Below are positions 16,697 to 24,485 of a DNA stretch of 33,079 nt, in pieces. Position numbers and translations under genes: made by a program. The stretch covers positions 1 to 33,079 of the forward strand of contig JAOPWH010000243.1 in assembly GCA_025965795.1 (NCBI GenBank), written 5' to 3'. The notes under the pieces were generated by a model. It was not told where the DNA came from and searched no databases. It saw only the letters and a list, made by a program, of their open reading frames with translations. This DNA is from Blastococcus sp. (GTDB lineage: Bacteria > Actinomycetota > Actinomycetes > Mycobacteriales > Geodermatophilaceae). Within the stretch, counting starts at the first letter, position 1. Every line of letters begins with the position of its first letter.

Positions 16697-17661
16697 TGTC
16701 CACGGTCGGGCCGGTCGACCTCGGCCCCTTGGGTTACGGCGCAGCCGCCGTCGGCAACCTCTATCGGGCGGTCGACGACGAGTCGGCCCGTCGGCTGCTC
16801 GACGCGGCCTGGGATTCGGGGATCCGCTACTACGACACGTCGCCGCACTACGGGCTGGGGCTGTCCGAGCGGCGGCTCGGGGAGATGCTGCGGCAGCGCC
16901 CGCGGGCGGACTTCGTGGTGTCCACAAAAGTCGGTCGCCTCCTGATCCCGGACCCGGACGGCGCGACCCGCAGGGACGACGACATCTTCGAGGTCCCGGC
17001 CGATTTCCGGCGGGTGTGGGACTTCTCCGAGGGAGGGATCCGCCGCAGCCTCGAGGAGTCCCTGGTCCGGCTGGGGCTCGACCGCGTCGACGTCCTCTAC
17101 CTGCACGACGTCGAGCGCAGCCCCCAGGGCATCCCGGAGGCCGTCGACTCCGGCATCGCCGCACTCGTCCGGATGCGGGAGGAGGGCCTGGTGCGGGCGA
17201 TCGGCGTCGGCACCAAGGACCTCGGCGCCGTCGAGCGGGCGGTGCGCACCGACGCGATCGACCTCGTGATGCTCCCGGGCCGCTACACGCTGCTCGAGAC
17301 CCCGGCGAAGGATGTCGTGCTGCCGCTCTGCCAGGAACGAGGGGTCGGCATCGTGAACGTCGCCGTCTTCAACTCCGGGCTGCTCGCCAGCCCGGATCCG
17401 GGCGAGGAAGCGCGCTACGAGTACCTGCCGGTTCCGGCGGACAAGCTGCGGCGGGCGCAGGAACTGGCGCGGGCGTGCCGCGAACTCGGGGTGGAGCTGC
17501 CGACCGCGGCGCTCCATTTCAGTGCCCGGCACCCGGCCATGGTGTCGGTCGTCGTCGGTGCCGACACCCCCGAGCAGATCCGGCAGAACGTCGCGCGCAT
17601 GCGGTCTCCGGTTCCCGACGAACTGTGGGAGCTCCTGGCCGAACGGGGGCTGCTCCCGTGA
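16696..17661 (+). CDS. Aldo/keto reductase, probable L-fucose (D-threo-aldose) 1-dehydrogenase
   Basis: This is a 321-residue TIM-barrel aldo/keto reductase with the catalytic tetrad D47, Y52 (DTSPHYGLG), K78 (VSTKVG) and H137 (LYLHDVE). It resembles bacterial D-threo-aldose 1-dehydrogenases, which oxidise L-fucose and related sugars at C1 to the lactone with NAD(P). The ATG shares its A with the stop of the dehydratase gene, and the stop overlaps the lactonase start (GTGA), so it is embedded in the pathway operon. Oxidation of L-fucose to L-fucono-1,5-lactone would be the first step of the pathway. Confidence 0.88.
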   Translation: MSTVGPVDLGPLGYGAAAVGNLYRAVDDESARRLLDAAWDSGIRYYDTSPHYGLGLSERRLGEMLRQRPRADFVVSTKVGRLLIPDPDGATRRDDDIFEVPADFRRVWDFSEGGIRRSLEESLVRLGLDRVDVLYLHDVERSPQGIPEAVDSGIAALVRMREEGLVRAIGVGTKDLGAVERAVRTDAIDLVMLPGRYTLLETPAKDVVLPLCQERGVGIVNVAVFNSGLLASPDPGEEARYEYLPVPADKLRRAQELARACRELGVELPTAALHFSARHPAMVSVVVGADTPEQIRQNVARMRSPVPDELWELLAERGLLP

Positions 17662-18518
17662 CCGGGTCATCGCTGCCGATCGACGCGCACGTGCACGTCT
17701 GGGACCTGGAGCTGCACGACTACGCCTGGCTCGGCCCGCAGCACGGTGGGCTGTACGCGTCCTTCTCACCGGTTCAGGCCCTGGAGGCGCTGACCAGCTG
17801 CGGCGTCGGTACCGCGGTGCTGGTCCAGGCGGAGGACTCCGCCGCCGAGACCGCCTACCTGCTGGCCGTCGCGGACCGGCATCCGTGGGTCGCCGGCGTC
17901 GTCGGCTGGCTCCCGCTGGCCGACCCGGAGGCCACGGCGGCCGCCCTCGAGGACCTCCTCCGGAATCCCCGGTTCTGTGGTGTGCGGCATCTGGTGCACG
18001 CCGATCCCCGGCCCGATCTCCTCGACTCCGCCCCCGTCCGGGACTCGCTGCGGCAGGTGGCTGCCGCGGGGCTGCCGCTGGACGTTCCCGATGCCTACCC
18101 GCGCCACCTGGAGCAGGCCGGCCGGCTGGCCGAGGAGGTCGCTGATCTCGTCGTGGTCATCGACCATCTCGCCAAGCCGCCCCTGGGCCGGCCCGAGATG
18201 GGGGAGTGGCGGGCGCAGCTGCGGCGCGTGGCGCAGCGGCCGAGCACCGTGGCCAAGGTGTCGGGACTGCGGTCGCCCGGTGCTCCCTACACCGTCGAGG
18301 CCGTGCGCCCCGCCTGGGACGCCGCGCTCGAGCTCTTCGGCCCCGATCGGCTGATGTTCGGCAGCGACTGGCCCGTGACCGTGCCCGAGGACGCCCACGG
18401 GCCGGTGGGTTACCGGCCGACGTTCGAGGTGCTGGCCGCGCTCGTGGGCGAGCTGACCGTCGACGAGCAGCGATCGGTCTGGGGCGAGACAGCCCGCCGG
18501 GTGTACCGGCTGCGCTGA
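17658..18518 (+). CDS. Amidohydrolase, probable L-fuconolactonase
   Basis: The 286-residue protein is of the amidohydrolase-2 (COG3618) lactonase group. IDAHVHVWD places metal ligands H11 and H13 at the N-terminus. DHLAKPPLG carries a conserved His, and MFGSDWPV near residue 235 carries the catalytic Asp. Characterised relatives open L-fucono-1,5-lactone to L-fuconate and similar galacto- or rhamnono-lactones. The GTG start overlaps the aldo/keto reductase stop by four bases, so the lactone producer and lactone opener are coupled. It is the last gene of the operon and meets the convergent GntR gene after only ten bases, with no clear terminator between them. Confidence 0.87.
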   Translation: MTGSSLPIDAHVHVWDLELHDYAWLGPQHGGLYASFSPVQALEALTSCGVGTAVLVQAEDSAAETAYLLAVADRHPWVAGVVGWLPLADPEATAAALEDLLRNPRFCGVRHLVHADPRPDLLDSAPVRDSLRQVAAAGLPLDVPDAYPRHLEQAGRLAEEVADLVVVIDHLAKPPLGRPEMGEWRAQLRRVAQRPSTVAKVSGLRSPGAPYTVEAVRPAWDAALELFGPDRLMFGSDWPVTVPEDAHGPVGYRPTFEVLAALVGELTVDEQRSVWGETARRVYRLR

Positions 18519-18528
18519 CCGGCCCGGC

Positions 18529-19335
18529 TCACACGACGCGTACCAGCGGCGGCACAGCCCGGCCGCCGGGGGCGCGCTCGAGCTCGACCTCGAACCGGGA
18601 TCGGTCCCCGCGGTGATAGGCGACGAAGGTCTCCACCGGTCGGTTGTCGGCGCCGAAGCTGACGTTGATCAGCTTGAGGACCGGCGCGTGCCGCGGGATC
18701 CTCAGGTCGCCGGCCAGTCGCTGGCCGGCGACATGTGCCTCGACCGATCGCCGGCTGCGGACGAGGCGGAGCCCGTAGCGGCGCTCCAGCAGTGCATACA
18801 GCGACTGCTCCCGGAGGTCCTGGTCGACCAGGTCGGGCGCCAGGGCGGCCGGTACGTGGCTGATCGCGTAGACCCAGGGCTCGTCGTCGACGAAGCGGAG
18901 CCGCTCGGTGACGACGACCGCGGTGCCGACGGGGATCTCCAGGCGTCCCGCCACGTCGGGGTCGGCCGCGGTGACCTTGAGCGTCCGGACCTCGCTGAGC
19001 AGGGTGCGGCCCATCGCGTGGACGTCGTCGTGCAGCCCGGTCAGCGCCTGGACCAGGCTCTGGGACGTCAACTGCGGCGCCACGAACGTGCCGCGGCCCT
19101 TGATCCGCTGCAGGACACCCTCGTACTGCAACTCCGAGAGGGCCTGCCGCACGACGGGACGCGAGACCCCGTACTGCTGGCACAGCTCGTGGTCGCCCGG
19201 GAGCCGGTCCCCGGACCGCAGCCCGCGCCCGGTGATGTCGGCCCGGAGGATGTCCTTGAGCTGCCGGTAGAAGGGAACGGCTGATCCCTTGTCGATGGCG
19301 TGCGCCACGGCCGTCGGGACGGCGGCGCGGCTCAT
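18529..19335 (-). CDS. GntR/HutC-family (UTRA) transcriptional regulator
   Basis: The 268-residue regulator has a winged helix at about residues 18-86 (PFYRQLKDILRADI, DRLPGDHELCQQYGVSRPVV, GRGTFVAPQ) and a UTRA ligand-binding domain at about 105-260. UTRA domains sense small effectors, often sugar phosphates. The ATG overlaps the stop of the aldolase gene, so the regulator is made from the same leftward transcript as the six-gene kinase operon it ends. That arrangement suggests autoregulation. Likely targets are the TGACA/TGTCA half-sites at 24404-24447 in front of the operon. The inducer is unknown. Confidence 0.9.
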   Translation of the reverse strand: MSRAAVPTAVAHAIDKGSAVPFYRQLKDILRADITGRGLRSGDRLPGDHELCQQYGVSRPVVRQALSELQYEGVLQRIKGRGTFVAPQLTSQSLVQALTGLHDDVHAMGRTLLSEVRTLKVTAADPDVAGRLEIPVGTAVVVTERLRFVDDEPWVYAISHVPAALAPDLVDQDLREQSLYALLERRYGLRLVRSRRSVEAHVAGQRLAGDLRIPRHAPVLKLINVSFGADNRPVETFVAYHRGDRSRFEVELERAPGGRAVPPLVRVV

Positions 19336-19985
19336 CCGGCCGCTGCCAGGGCCACGGCCTCGCGGGCCAGACGCTCGATCGTCTCCCAGTCACCGGACTG
19401 GACCGCCGTGGGCGGGGTCAGCCACGAGCCACCGACGCAACTCACGTTGGGCAGCGAGAGGTACTCCGCGGCGTTGGCCCTGCTGATGCCGCCGGTCGGG
19501 CAGAACAGAACGTCCGGAACGGGTCCGGCGACCGCGCGCAGGTAGGCGGTCCCACCCGACGCCTCGGCCGGGAAGAACTTGGCCGTCTGCTGGCCGTGCT
19601 CCCGCAGACGGAGGATCTCCGTCAGCGTGCTCGCGCCGGCCAGCAACGGCAGGCCGGTGTCCAGCGCCGCCGCCAGCAACCGGTCGGTGGCACCCGGGGT
19701 CACGAGGAACTGGGCGCCGGCTCTCACCGCGGCGGCCACGTCCTCCGGCGTCGTCACCGTGCCGGCCCCGACGGTGGTCTCCGGCACCTCGGCGGCGACC
19801 CGCTCGATCGCCTCGAGCCCGGCGGCGGTTCGCAGTGTGATCTCCATGATCCGGACCCCACCCCGCGCCAACGCCCGGGCCAGCGGCACGGCGTCCACTG
19901 CGCTGTCGAGGACGATCACCGGGATGACCGGACTGATGCGCAGGAGGTCGCCGCCGGTACCGAGTGCCTGGGTGTCGGAGCTCAT
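19332..19985 (-). CDS. eda: KDPG/KHG-type aldolase (2-dehydro-3-deoxy-phosphogluconate aldolase family)
   Basis: This is a 217-residue class I aldolase of the Eda/DgoA family. RGGVRIMEITLRT carries the catalytic E48, VGAGTVTTPED and FLVTPGATD follow, and the Schiff-base K136 sits in TAKFFPAEASGG. FCPTGGISRANAAEY binds phosphate. The enzyme cleaves a 2-keto-3-deoxy sugar acid phosphate to pyruvate plus an aldehyde. There is no 6-phosphogluconate or sugar-acid dehydratase in the same operon, so its physiological substrate is not the obvious one and may come from the neighbouring kinase and dehydrogenases. AGAGGA lies six bases before the ATG. It is followed with a four-base overlap by the GntR gene and preceded, after 46 bases, by the phosphotriesterase-family gene. 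Confidence 0.9.
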   Translation of the reverse strand: MSSDTQALGTGGDLLRISPVIPVIVLDSAVDAVPLARALARGGVRIMEITLRTAAGLEAIERVAAEVPETTVGAGTVTTPEDVAAAVRAGAQFLVTPGATDRLLAAALDTGLPLLAGASTLTEILRLREHGQQTAKFFPAEASGGTAYLRAVAGPVPDVLFCPTGGISRANAAEYLSLPNVSCVGGSWLTPPTAVQSGDWETIERLAREAVALAAAG

Positions 19986-20031
19986 GGTCGTCCTCTTCCG
20001 GAGATGCTCGTGGTTCGTGGGGACATGGATC

Positions 20032-20952
20032 TCACGGTTCGGGGTCCCAGCTCAGCCAGCGGGCCGGGTTGGCGACGAGCACCGACGCGAGCGCGTCGTC
20101 CCCGACAGCCGTCCGCAGGCGGGGCACGAATCGATCGAACAGGTAGCCGAGGCCGGGCATGCCGCCGTAGCTCACGTAGCGGGTGCGTCGCGCGACGTCC
20201 CCGCCCAGCAGCACATGTTCTCCGGCGCCGCCCTCGACCACCGCGGCCAGGCAGTCGATCAGGACCGAGTCGGGCCAGCGCTGGTGTCTTGCGGCGCCGT
20301 CGTAGCCCAGGTAGGCGCCACGGGCGGCCAGTTCCCGGTGCAGGCCGGGATCCGGGTTGCGATCGACGTGGGCCAGCGCCACCCGGGTCTCGGGACAACC
20401 CTCGCCGGCCAGGAGGTCGAGCACCTCGTGGCCGGCGCTGCCGTGCTCGAGATGCACCATGACGGGCGTTCCGGCCCCAGCCGCGAGCTGTCCGACGGCG
20501 ATCAGCACGCGTCGCTCGAAGCCGGTGAGCGACCAGTACCCCGCACCGGCCTTGACGGCTCCGGCGCGAACCACGGTGCCGTCCATGCCGGCGAAGAGGT
20601 CCTGGGAGAAGCGCGCCACCAGCGCTTCGACGGGCTCGTCGAGCAGCGGGTGCCCGGGCGGGTAGTGGGCCTCGCGGTGAGCGCCGGTGACGTGCACGAT
20701 CCGTAGGCCGGTGCCGGCGGACACCCGCGCCACCGCCTCGGGCCGGCGCCCGAGCCCCGTCGGGGTCGCCTCCACCATCGCACCGGCGCCGGACGCGCGC
20801 AGCAGCCCCGCCTCGCGGGTGCTGGCCGGTTCGTCGTCCAGGTCGTCGCCCGGCAGCAGCGGAGAGGCCTGGAAGAGGTGCTCGTGGTAGTCCGTGGCAC
20901 CCAGCTCGTCGGGTGGGATGTCGCCCAGGACCGTGCGTACCCGCAGGCTCAT
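20032..20952 (-). CDS. Phosphotriesterase-family metal hydrolase (probable lactonase)
   Basis: The 306-residue protein is of the phosphotriesterase (PTE/Php) family. Binuclear metal ligands are visible: H23 and H25 (TDYHEHL), the bridging K135 (AGAVKAG), H168 (VMVHLEHG), H196 (LAHVDRN) and D253 (LGGDVARR). Natural members are mostly lactonases, some acting on sugar-lactone phosphates; true phosphotriester hydrolysis is unlikely here. The start at 20952 overlaps the stop of the upstream shikimate-dehydrogenase-like gene (ATGA), and a longer frame to 21060 is rejected for that reason. Its place between dehydrogenases and an aldolase suggests that it opens a lactone formed in this pathway. Confidence 0.88.
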   Translation of the reverse strand: MSLRVRTVLGDIPPDELGATDYHEHLFQASPLLPGDDLDDEPASTREAGLLRASGAGAMVEATPTGLGRRPEAVARVSAGTGLRIVHVTGAHREAHYPPGHPLLDEPVEALVARFSQDLFAGMDGTVVRAGAVKAGAGYWSLTGFERRVLIAVGQLAAGAGTPVMVHLEHGSAGHEVLDLLAGEGCPETRVALAHVDRNPDPGLHRELAARGAYLGYDGAARHQRWPDSVLIDCLAAVVEGGAGEHVLLGGDVARRTRYVSYGGMPGLGYLFDRFVPRLRTAVGDDALASVLVANPARWLSWDPEP

Positions 20953-21860
20953 CGGACGCTCTCGGCCGCTTCCGCCAAGCGCGCCACGAGGGTGGGCTCC
21001 ATCGGCAGGTCGAACACGTCGGAGACCACCTGCGACCAGCCATGGATGAAGTAGCGCCACCCGTCGACGACGGTCAGGTTGCGGGCCGCCTGCTGCCGGC
21101 GGGCCTGCGCGAGGAACTCCAGCGATCCCCGGTAGTTCAGTTCCCAGACCACGGCGCGTTCCGGGAAGACGGCCGACGACGGGAGCGGAGATCCCGGACG
21201 GTCCTTCCCGAGGCCGGTCGCGTTGACGACCAGGCTGTGTGGCGGGAGCGCGGCGAGCTCTGCGGGTGCGTCCGCCTCGGCCGCGGTCAGGGTGCGTAGT
21301 TCGACCTGCGGAGCGTGAGCGGAGAGCACGTCGCGCAGATGTCGCAGCCGGGTCTCCTCGACGTCGATGAACGTCATCCGCTCGGGAGCGTCCGTGCGCC
21401 GTCCCAGGTACCAGCCGATGGCGGTGCCGGCGCCACCCGCACCCAGGCAGAGGACGTGCGCGCCCCGCGCGAAGTGGTCCGCGGCGAGTACCTCCTCCAG
21501 CGAGAGGCCTGCCGTCAGCGGGTCCTTCGCGGCGCCGAGCGTCCGTCCGCCGCGCATCGCGATCGAGGAGATCTCACCGACGCTGGCGGCGAACTCGTCG
21601 ACCTCGTCGAACATGTCGCCGGCGGCGTCGAACAGCGCGATCTTGTGCGTGGTCACCAGGGCACCCGCGCAGGACGGGTCCCCCTGGATGGCCGCCACCG
21701 CGTCGCGGTAGGACTCCGCGGGCGCGCCGAGCGGGATGTCGAGGCCGACGAGTTCGGCGTCGAGGCCGAGGATGTCGGACCAGAGCGGGAACACTTTCAT
21801 GATCGACGACGACGCCGTGCTCACACCGACGAAGCGCATGCGGCGGGTGCTCGTGCTCAC
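20949..21860 (-). CDS. Shikimate dehydrogenase-like NAD(P) oxidoreductase
   Basis: This is a 303-residue AroE/YdiB-fold protein. The N-terminal substrate domain has GALVTTHKIALFD, where K73 corresponds to the catalytic Lys of NVTxPxK, and AKDPLTAG, where D113 corresponds to the catalytic Asp. The Rossmann domain has LGAGGAGTAIG (139-149) and VVNATGLG. The fold and catalytic pair are kept, but the substrate loop differs from biosynthetic AroE (TTHK instead of the usual T-x-P-x-K), and it lies in a catabolic operon. It probably oxidises or reduces a polyol, cyclitol or keto-acid other than shikimate. The GTG start overlaps the stop of the hydroxyacid dehydrogenase gene by four bases, so the frame further upstream is not used. 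Confidence 0.85.
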   Translation of the reverse strand: MSTSTRRMRFVGVSTASSSIMKVFPLWSDILGLDAELVGLDIPLGAPAESYRDAVAAIQGDPSCAGALVTTHKIALFDAAGDMFDEVDEFAASVGEISSIAMRGGRTLGAAKDPLTAGLSLEEVLAADHFARGAHVLCLGAGGAGTAIGWYLGRRTDAPERMTFIDVEETRLRHLRDVLSAHAPQVELRTLTAAEADAPAELAALPPHSLVVNATGLGKDRPGSPLPSSAVFPERAVVWELNYRGSLEFLAQARRQQAARNLTVVDGWRYFIHGWSQVVSDVFDLPMEPTLVARLAEAAESVR

Positions 21861-22855
21861 GGTCGGCCTCCGGGGGACGGCACCACGGGGTGCGCGGGGG
21901 GCCGCCCGGCGAGGACGGCCAGGACGTCCTCCACGGCCAGGGTGCCCATGGTGTCGACCGCCTCGCGGGTCTGGGCACCCAGGTGCGGCGTGACCACGAC
22001 CCGGTCGGCGAGGTCGTCGGCCAGGAGCGGCGAGGCGGCGTCGCCGCCGGTCTCGGCGGCGAGCGTGTCGGCCGCGTACCCCGCCAGCCGGCCCTCGCGG
22101 AGGGCGCGGGCGACGGCGCCCTCGTCGACCAGGTCGGCCCGGGCGGTGTTGACCACCACCTGGTCGGCCGGGCAGCGGGACAGCCACGACCCGTCGACGA
22201 CCGGCGAACCACCCGGCGCGTGCAGCGACACGACCTGGGCCGTGTCGCGTACCTCCTCGAGCGTCGCGGGCCTGGCGCCGGTGGCGCGCACGTCGTCGTC
22301 GGCGGCGTACGGGTCGAAGGCCAGCACGTCACAGCCCAGCGCCATGAGCCGGCTCGCGGTGCTCCGCCCGATGCGGCCGAACCCCACGACGCCGGCGACC
22401 GACCCCGCCAGCTGACGCCCACGCGAGACGGTCCAGTCGGCTCGTCGCACTCGACGGTCTCCGGCGGTGACGCCGCGCAGCAGTGCGAACAGCAGCGCGA
22501 CGGCGTGCTCGGCCACGGCCTCGCTGTTGGCCCCCGGCGTGTTGGTCACCACGATGCCGGCGTCGGTCGCGGCCGCGAGGTCGACCGCGTCGACGCCGGT
22601 GCCGTAGCGCGCGACCACCCGCAGGGCCGGGGCGGCCTCGAGATGGCGGCCGGTCACCGGCCCGGTGCCCGCGATCCAGGCGACGGCGTCCCGGAGCACC
22701 GGTCCGAGGGCCTCGAGGTCGTGGGTGGCCGGAGCCCGCACCACCGCGAGGCCGGCCGCCTCCAGGCGCGCGACCAGGTCGACCCCACCGGTGGAGAACG
22801 ACCGGGAGGTGACGACGACGGTGCCGGTGACGGTGCCGCTCACGGGGCCGCTCAC
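21857..22855 (-). CDS. D-2-hydroxyacid dehydrogenase (phosphoglycerate dehydrogenase-like)
   Basis: The 332-residue product is of the D-isomer-specific 2-hydroxyacid dehydrogenase family. VVGFGRIG (G158, G160, G163) is the NAD motif, preceded by RYGTGVDAVDL and TNTPGANSEAVAEHAV. Catalytic residues are R239 (VNTARADLVD), E268 (DTLAAETGGD) and H291 (VTPHLGAQT). It lacks the ACT regulatory domain of serine-pathway SerA. It should interconvert a D-2-hydroxy acid and a 2-keto acid. The GTG at 22855 overlaps the kinase stop by four bases; a second GTG four codons later (22843) lies in a 12-base repeat, so the exact start is ambiguous. It is the second gene of the six-gene kinase operon. Confidence 0.88.
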   Translation of the reverse strand: MSGPVSGTVTGTVVVTSRSFSTGGVDLVARLEAAGLAVVRAPATHDLEALGPVLRDAVAWIAGTGPVTGRHLEAAPALRVVARYGTGVDAVDLAAATDAGIVVTNTPGANSEAVAEHAVALLFALLRGVTAGDRRVRRADWTVSRGRQLAGSVAGVVGFGRIGRSTASRLMALGCDVLAFDPYAADDDVRATGARPATLEEVRDTAQVVSLHAPGGSPVVDGSWLSRCPADQVVVNTARADLVDEGAVARALREGRLAGYAADTLAAETGGDAASPLLADDLADRVVVTPHLGAQTREAVDTMGTLAVEDVLAVLAGRPPAHPVVPSPGGRP

Positions 22856-22863
22856 GGGGCCGC
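22821..22863. repeat. 12-bp degenerate tandem repeat over a start/stop junction
   Basis: About three and a half copies of a 12-base unit run in tandem (GTGCCGGTGACG, GTGCCGCTCACG, GGGCCGCTCACG, then GGGCCGC). They cover the last codons of the kinase gene and the first codons of the hydroxyacid dehydrogenase gene, whose N-terminus therefore reads SGPV-SGTV-TGTV. The unit duplicates a GTG start codon. Confidence 0.75.
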
Positions 22864-24348
22864 GATCCGACGGTCGAACCATGGCTCGAGCCGGTCGTAG
22901 GCGTCGAGGAAGACCTCGTGCTGCGCGTTGCTGAGGTCGCCGCGGGCCGAGTCGGGGAGGAACTCCGCCGTCGTCGTCGACAACGAGCGTGCGACGCCGA
23001 AGTCCGGCACCAACCCGAGCCCGACGGCCGCGGTGACGGCGGCACCGAGACTGTTCGCATCGGCGACGATCGACCGCCGCCGAACCGGCACCTGCCAGAC
23101 GTCGGCCAGCACCTGCATCCACACGTCGCTGGTGGCGCCGCCACCGATCACGTCGACGTCGTCCACGGGGATGCCGTTGTCGGTGAACGCGCCGATGCAG
23201 GTGCGCAGGTTGAAGGCCACGCCCTCGAGGACCGCCCGCACCAGGTGGCCCGGCCCGTGATGACGCTGGAGGCCGGCGAAGACGCCCGCTGCCCCGGCGT
23301 TCCAGTGCGGAGACCGCTCGCCGAGCAGGTAGGGGAGGAAGAACAGTCCCTCGTCGGCCGCCCGGACCCTGCCCGCCTCCAGGAGCAACTCCTCGTACCC
23401 GCCGCCGGCCGCTCCCAGGAGCTGTACGACCCAGCTCAGGCTGGCACCGCCGGCCTGCATCGTGGCCGTGGGGACGAAGTGCCCGGGGACGACGTGGTTG
23501 AAGGTCATCGAGCGCATGGCGGGGTCGTGCAGCGGCTCGGTGGAGGACGCCGATATCCAGGACGACGAGCCGAGACAGACGTAGGCGCCGTCGGCGGGGG
23601 TGATCACGCCGGCCCCCACCGCCGCCATCGGACCGTCGCCGCCGCCCAGGACGACCGGGGTACCGGGCTGGAGCCCGGTATGCGCGGCCGCGGCCGGCGT
23701 CAGCCCGCCGACCACCGTGGTGGAGTCGACCACCGGCGGGAGGACGCCGGGGGCGATCCCGGCCGAGCCGAGGAGCAGGTCCGACCACTCGCCGGACGAC
23801 TGGTCGTACGCGTCGGTGCCCGACGCGTCGGAGGGATCGGTGACGAGGACGCCGGTCAGGCGGTGGACGACGAAGTCCTTGGCGATGCAGACGTGCCGGG
23901 TCCGGGCCCACGTCTCCGGCTCGTGGTCGCGGACCCACATCATCTTCGGCAGCGTGTACGTGGGGTGGATCCGGTGACCGAGGCGCCGGTACGCCACGTC
24001 CTGGCCCACCTCGGCCAGCAGCCGGTCGGTCTGTTCGGTGCTGCGGTGGTCCGCCCAGATCATCGCGGGACGGACCGGCCGGTGATCTCCGTCGAGGAAG
24101 ACCGCGCCCATCATCTGGCCGGACAGCCCGACCCCCACCACCGCCGAGCCCGGCACGCCGGCCACCTCCAGCAGCCGGCGGGTGGCGGTACCCACCGCCT
24201 CCCACCAGTGCTCGGGATCCTGCTCGGCGACCCCGCCCGCCGCGAAGTTCGCGGGGTAGTCGACGGTGACCGCCGCCAGGGTGCGGCCTTGCTCGTCGTG
24301 CAGCGAGGCCTTGTTCCCGGTGGTACCGAGGTCGTGCGCGACGATCAC
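22852..24348 (-). CDS. FGGY-family carbohydrate kinase (xylulokinase-like)
   Basis: The product has about 498 residues with both FGGY domains. The N-terminal phosphate loop is IVAHDLGTTGNKASL, VGVGLSGQMMGAVF follows, and TDPSDASGTDAYD is near the middle. The C-terminal domain has VIGGGATSDVWMQVLADVW and ANSLGAAVTAAVGLG. It phosphorylates a sugar, ketose or sugar acid with ATP; xylulokinase-like is the nearest description, but the substrate is not fixed. The start is chosen at GTG 24348 because AGGAG lies upstream at a reasonable distance and residue spacing to the phosphate loop fits. An ATG at 24411 would place 21 extra residues inside the regulatory half-site cluster. It is the first gene of the leftward operon and diverges from the glucose-6-phosphate isomerase gene. 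Confidence 0.89.
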   Translation of the reverse strand: MIVAHDLGTTGNKASLHDEQGRTLAAVTVDYPANFAAGGVAEQDPEHWWEAVGTATRRLLEVAGVPGSAVVGVGLSGQMMGAVFLDGDHRPVRPAMIWADHRSTEQTDRLLAEVGQDVAYRRLGHRIHPTYTLPKMMWVRDHEPETWARTRHVCIAKDFVVHRLTGVLVTDPSDASGTDAYDQSSGEWSDLLLGSAGIAPGVLPPVVDSTTVVGGLTPAAAAHTGLQPGTPVVLGGGDGPMAAVGAGVITPADGAYVCLGSSSWISASSTEPLHDPAMRSMTFNHVVPGHFVPTATMQAGGASLSWVVQLLGAAGGGYEELLLEAGRVRAADEGLFFLPYLLGERSPHWNAGAAGVFAGLQRHHGPGHLVRAVLEGVAFNLRTCIGAFTDNGIPVDDVDVIGGGATSDVWMQVLADVWQVPVRRRSIVADANSLGAAVTAAVGLGLVPDFGVARSLSTTTAEFLPDSARGDLSNAQHEVFLDAYDRLEPWFDRRIAAP

Positions 24349-24403
24349 CGGTGGCCGTCTCCTCGTGCTGCTGTGCTCGGGCTGTCGAGTCGCCGACTCT
24401 GCA

Positions 24404-24447
24404 CCTGACATGACAAGTGGTCAAGGGCTTGTCCTGACAGGTTGTCA
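24404..24447. promoter_or_regulatory. Cluster of TGACA/TGTCA half-sites in a divergent promoter (candidate GntR operators)
   Basis: Within 44 bases TGACA occurs at 24406-24410, 24411-24415 and 24435-24439, and TGTCA at 24443-24447. TGTCCTGACA (24430-24439) is a palindrome, and GACAAG/CTTGTC form a 10-base-loop dyad. On the plus strand TTGTCC (24429-24434) and TACGGT (24453-24458) could be a promoter for the isomerase operon. On the minus strand TTGACC (24424-24419) and CAGAGT (24401-24396) could be a promoter for the kinase operon. The half-sites overlap both. The co-transcribed UTRA regulator is the likely binder, by inference. Confidence 0.55.
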
Positions 24448-24485
24448 CCCCCTACGGTCAGCCTCTCGAATGAGACGGAGGCCAC

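Noticed and set aside
20127-20140. GAATCGATCGAAC as a fourth LacI operator
   Set aside because: Only ATCGAT matches; the outer positions are not palindromic and it lies deep in the phosphotriesterase-family coding region with ordinary codons.
21857-24448. An 863-codon open frame suggesting a kinase-dehydrogenase fusion
   Set aside because: Only the last 332 codons are the real dehydrogenase; the upstream part is a shadow of the kinase gene in another frame. The GTGA overlap at 22852-22855 marks the true boundary.
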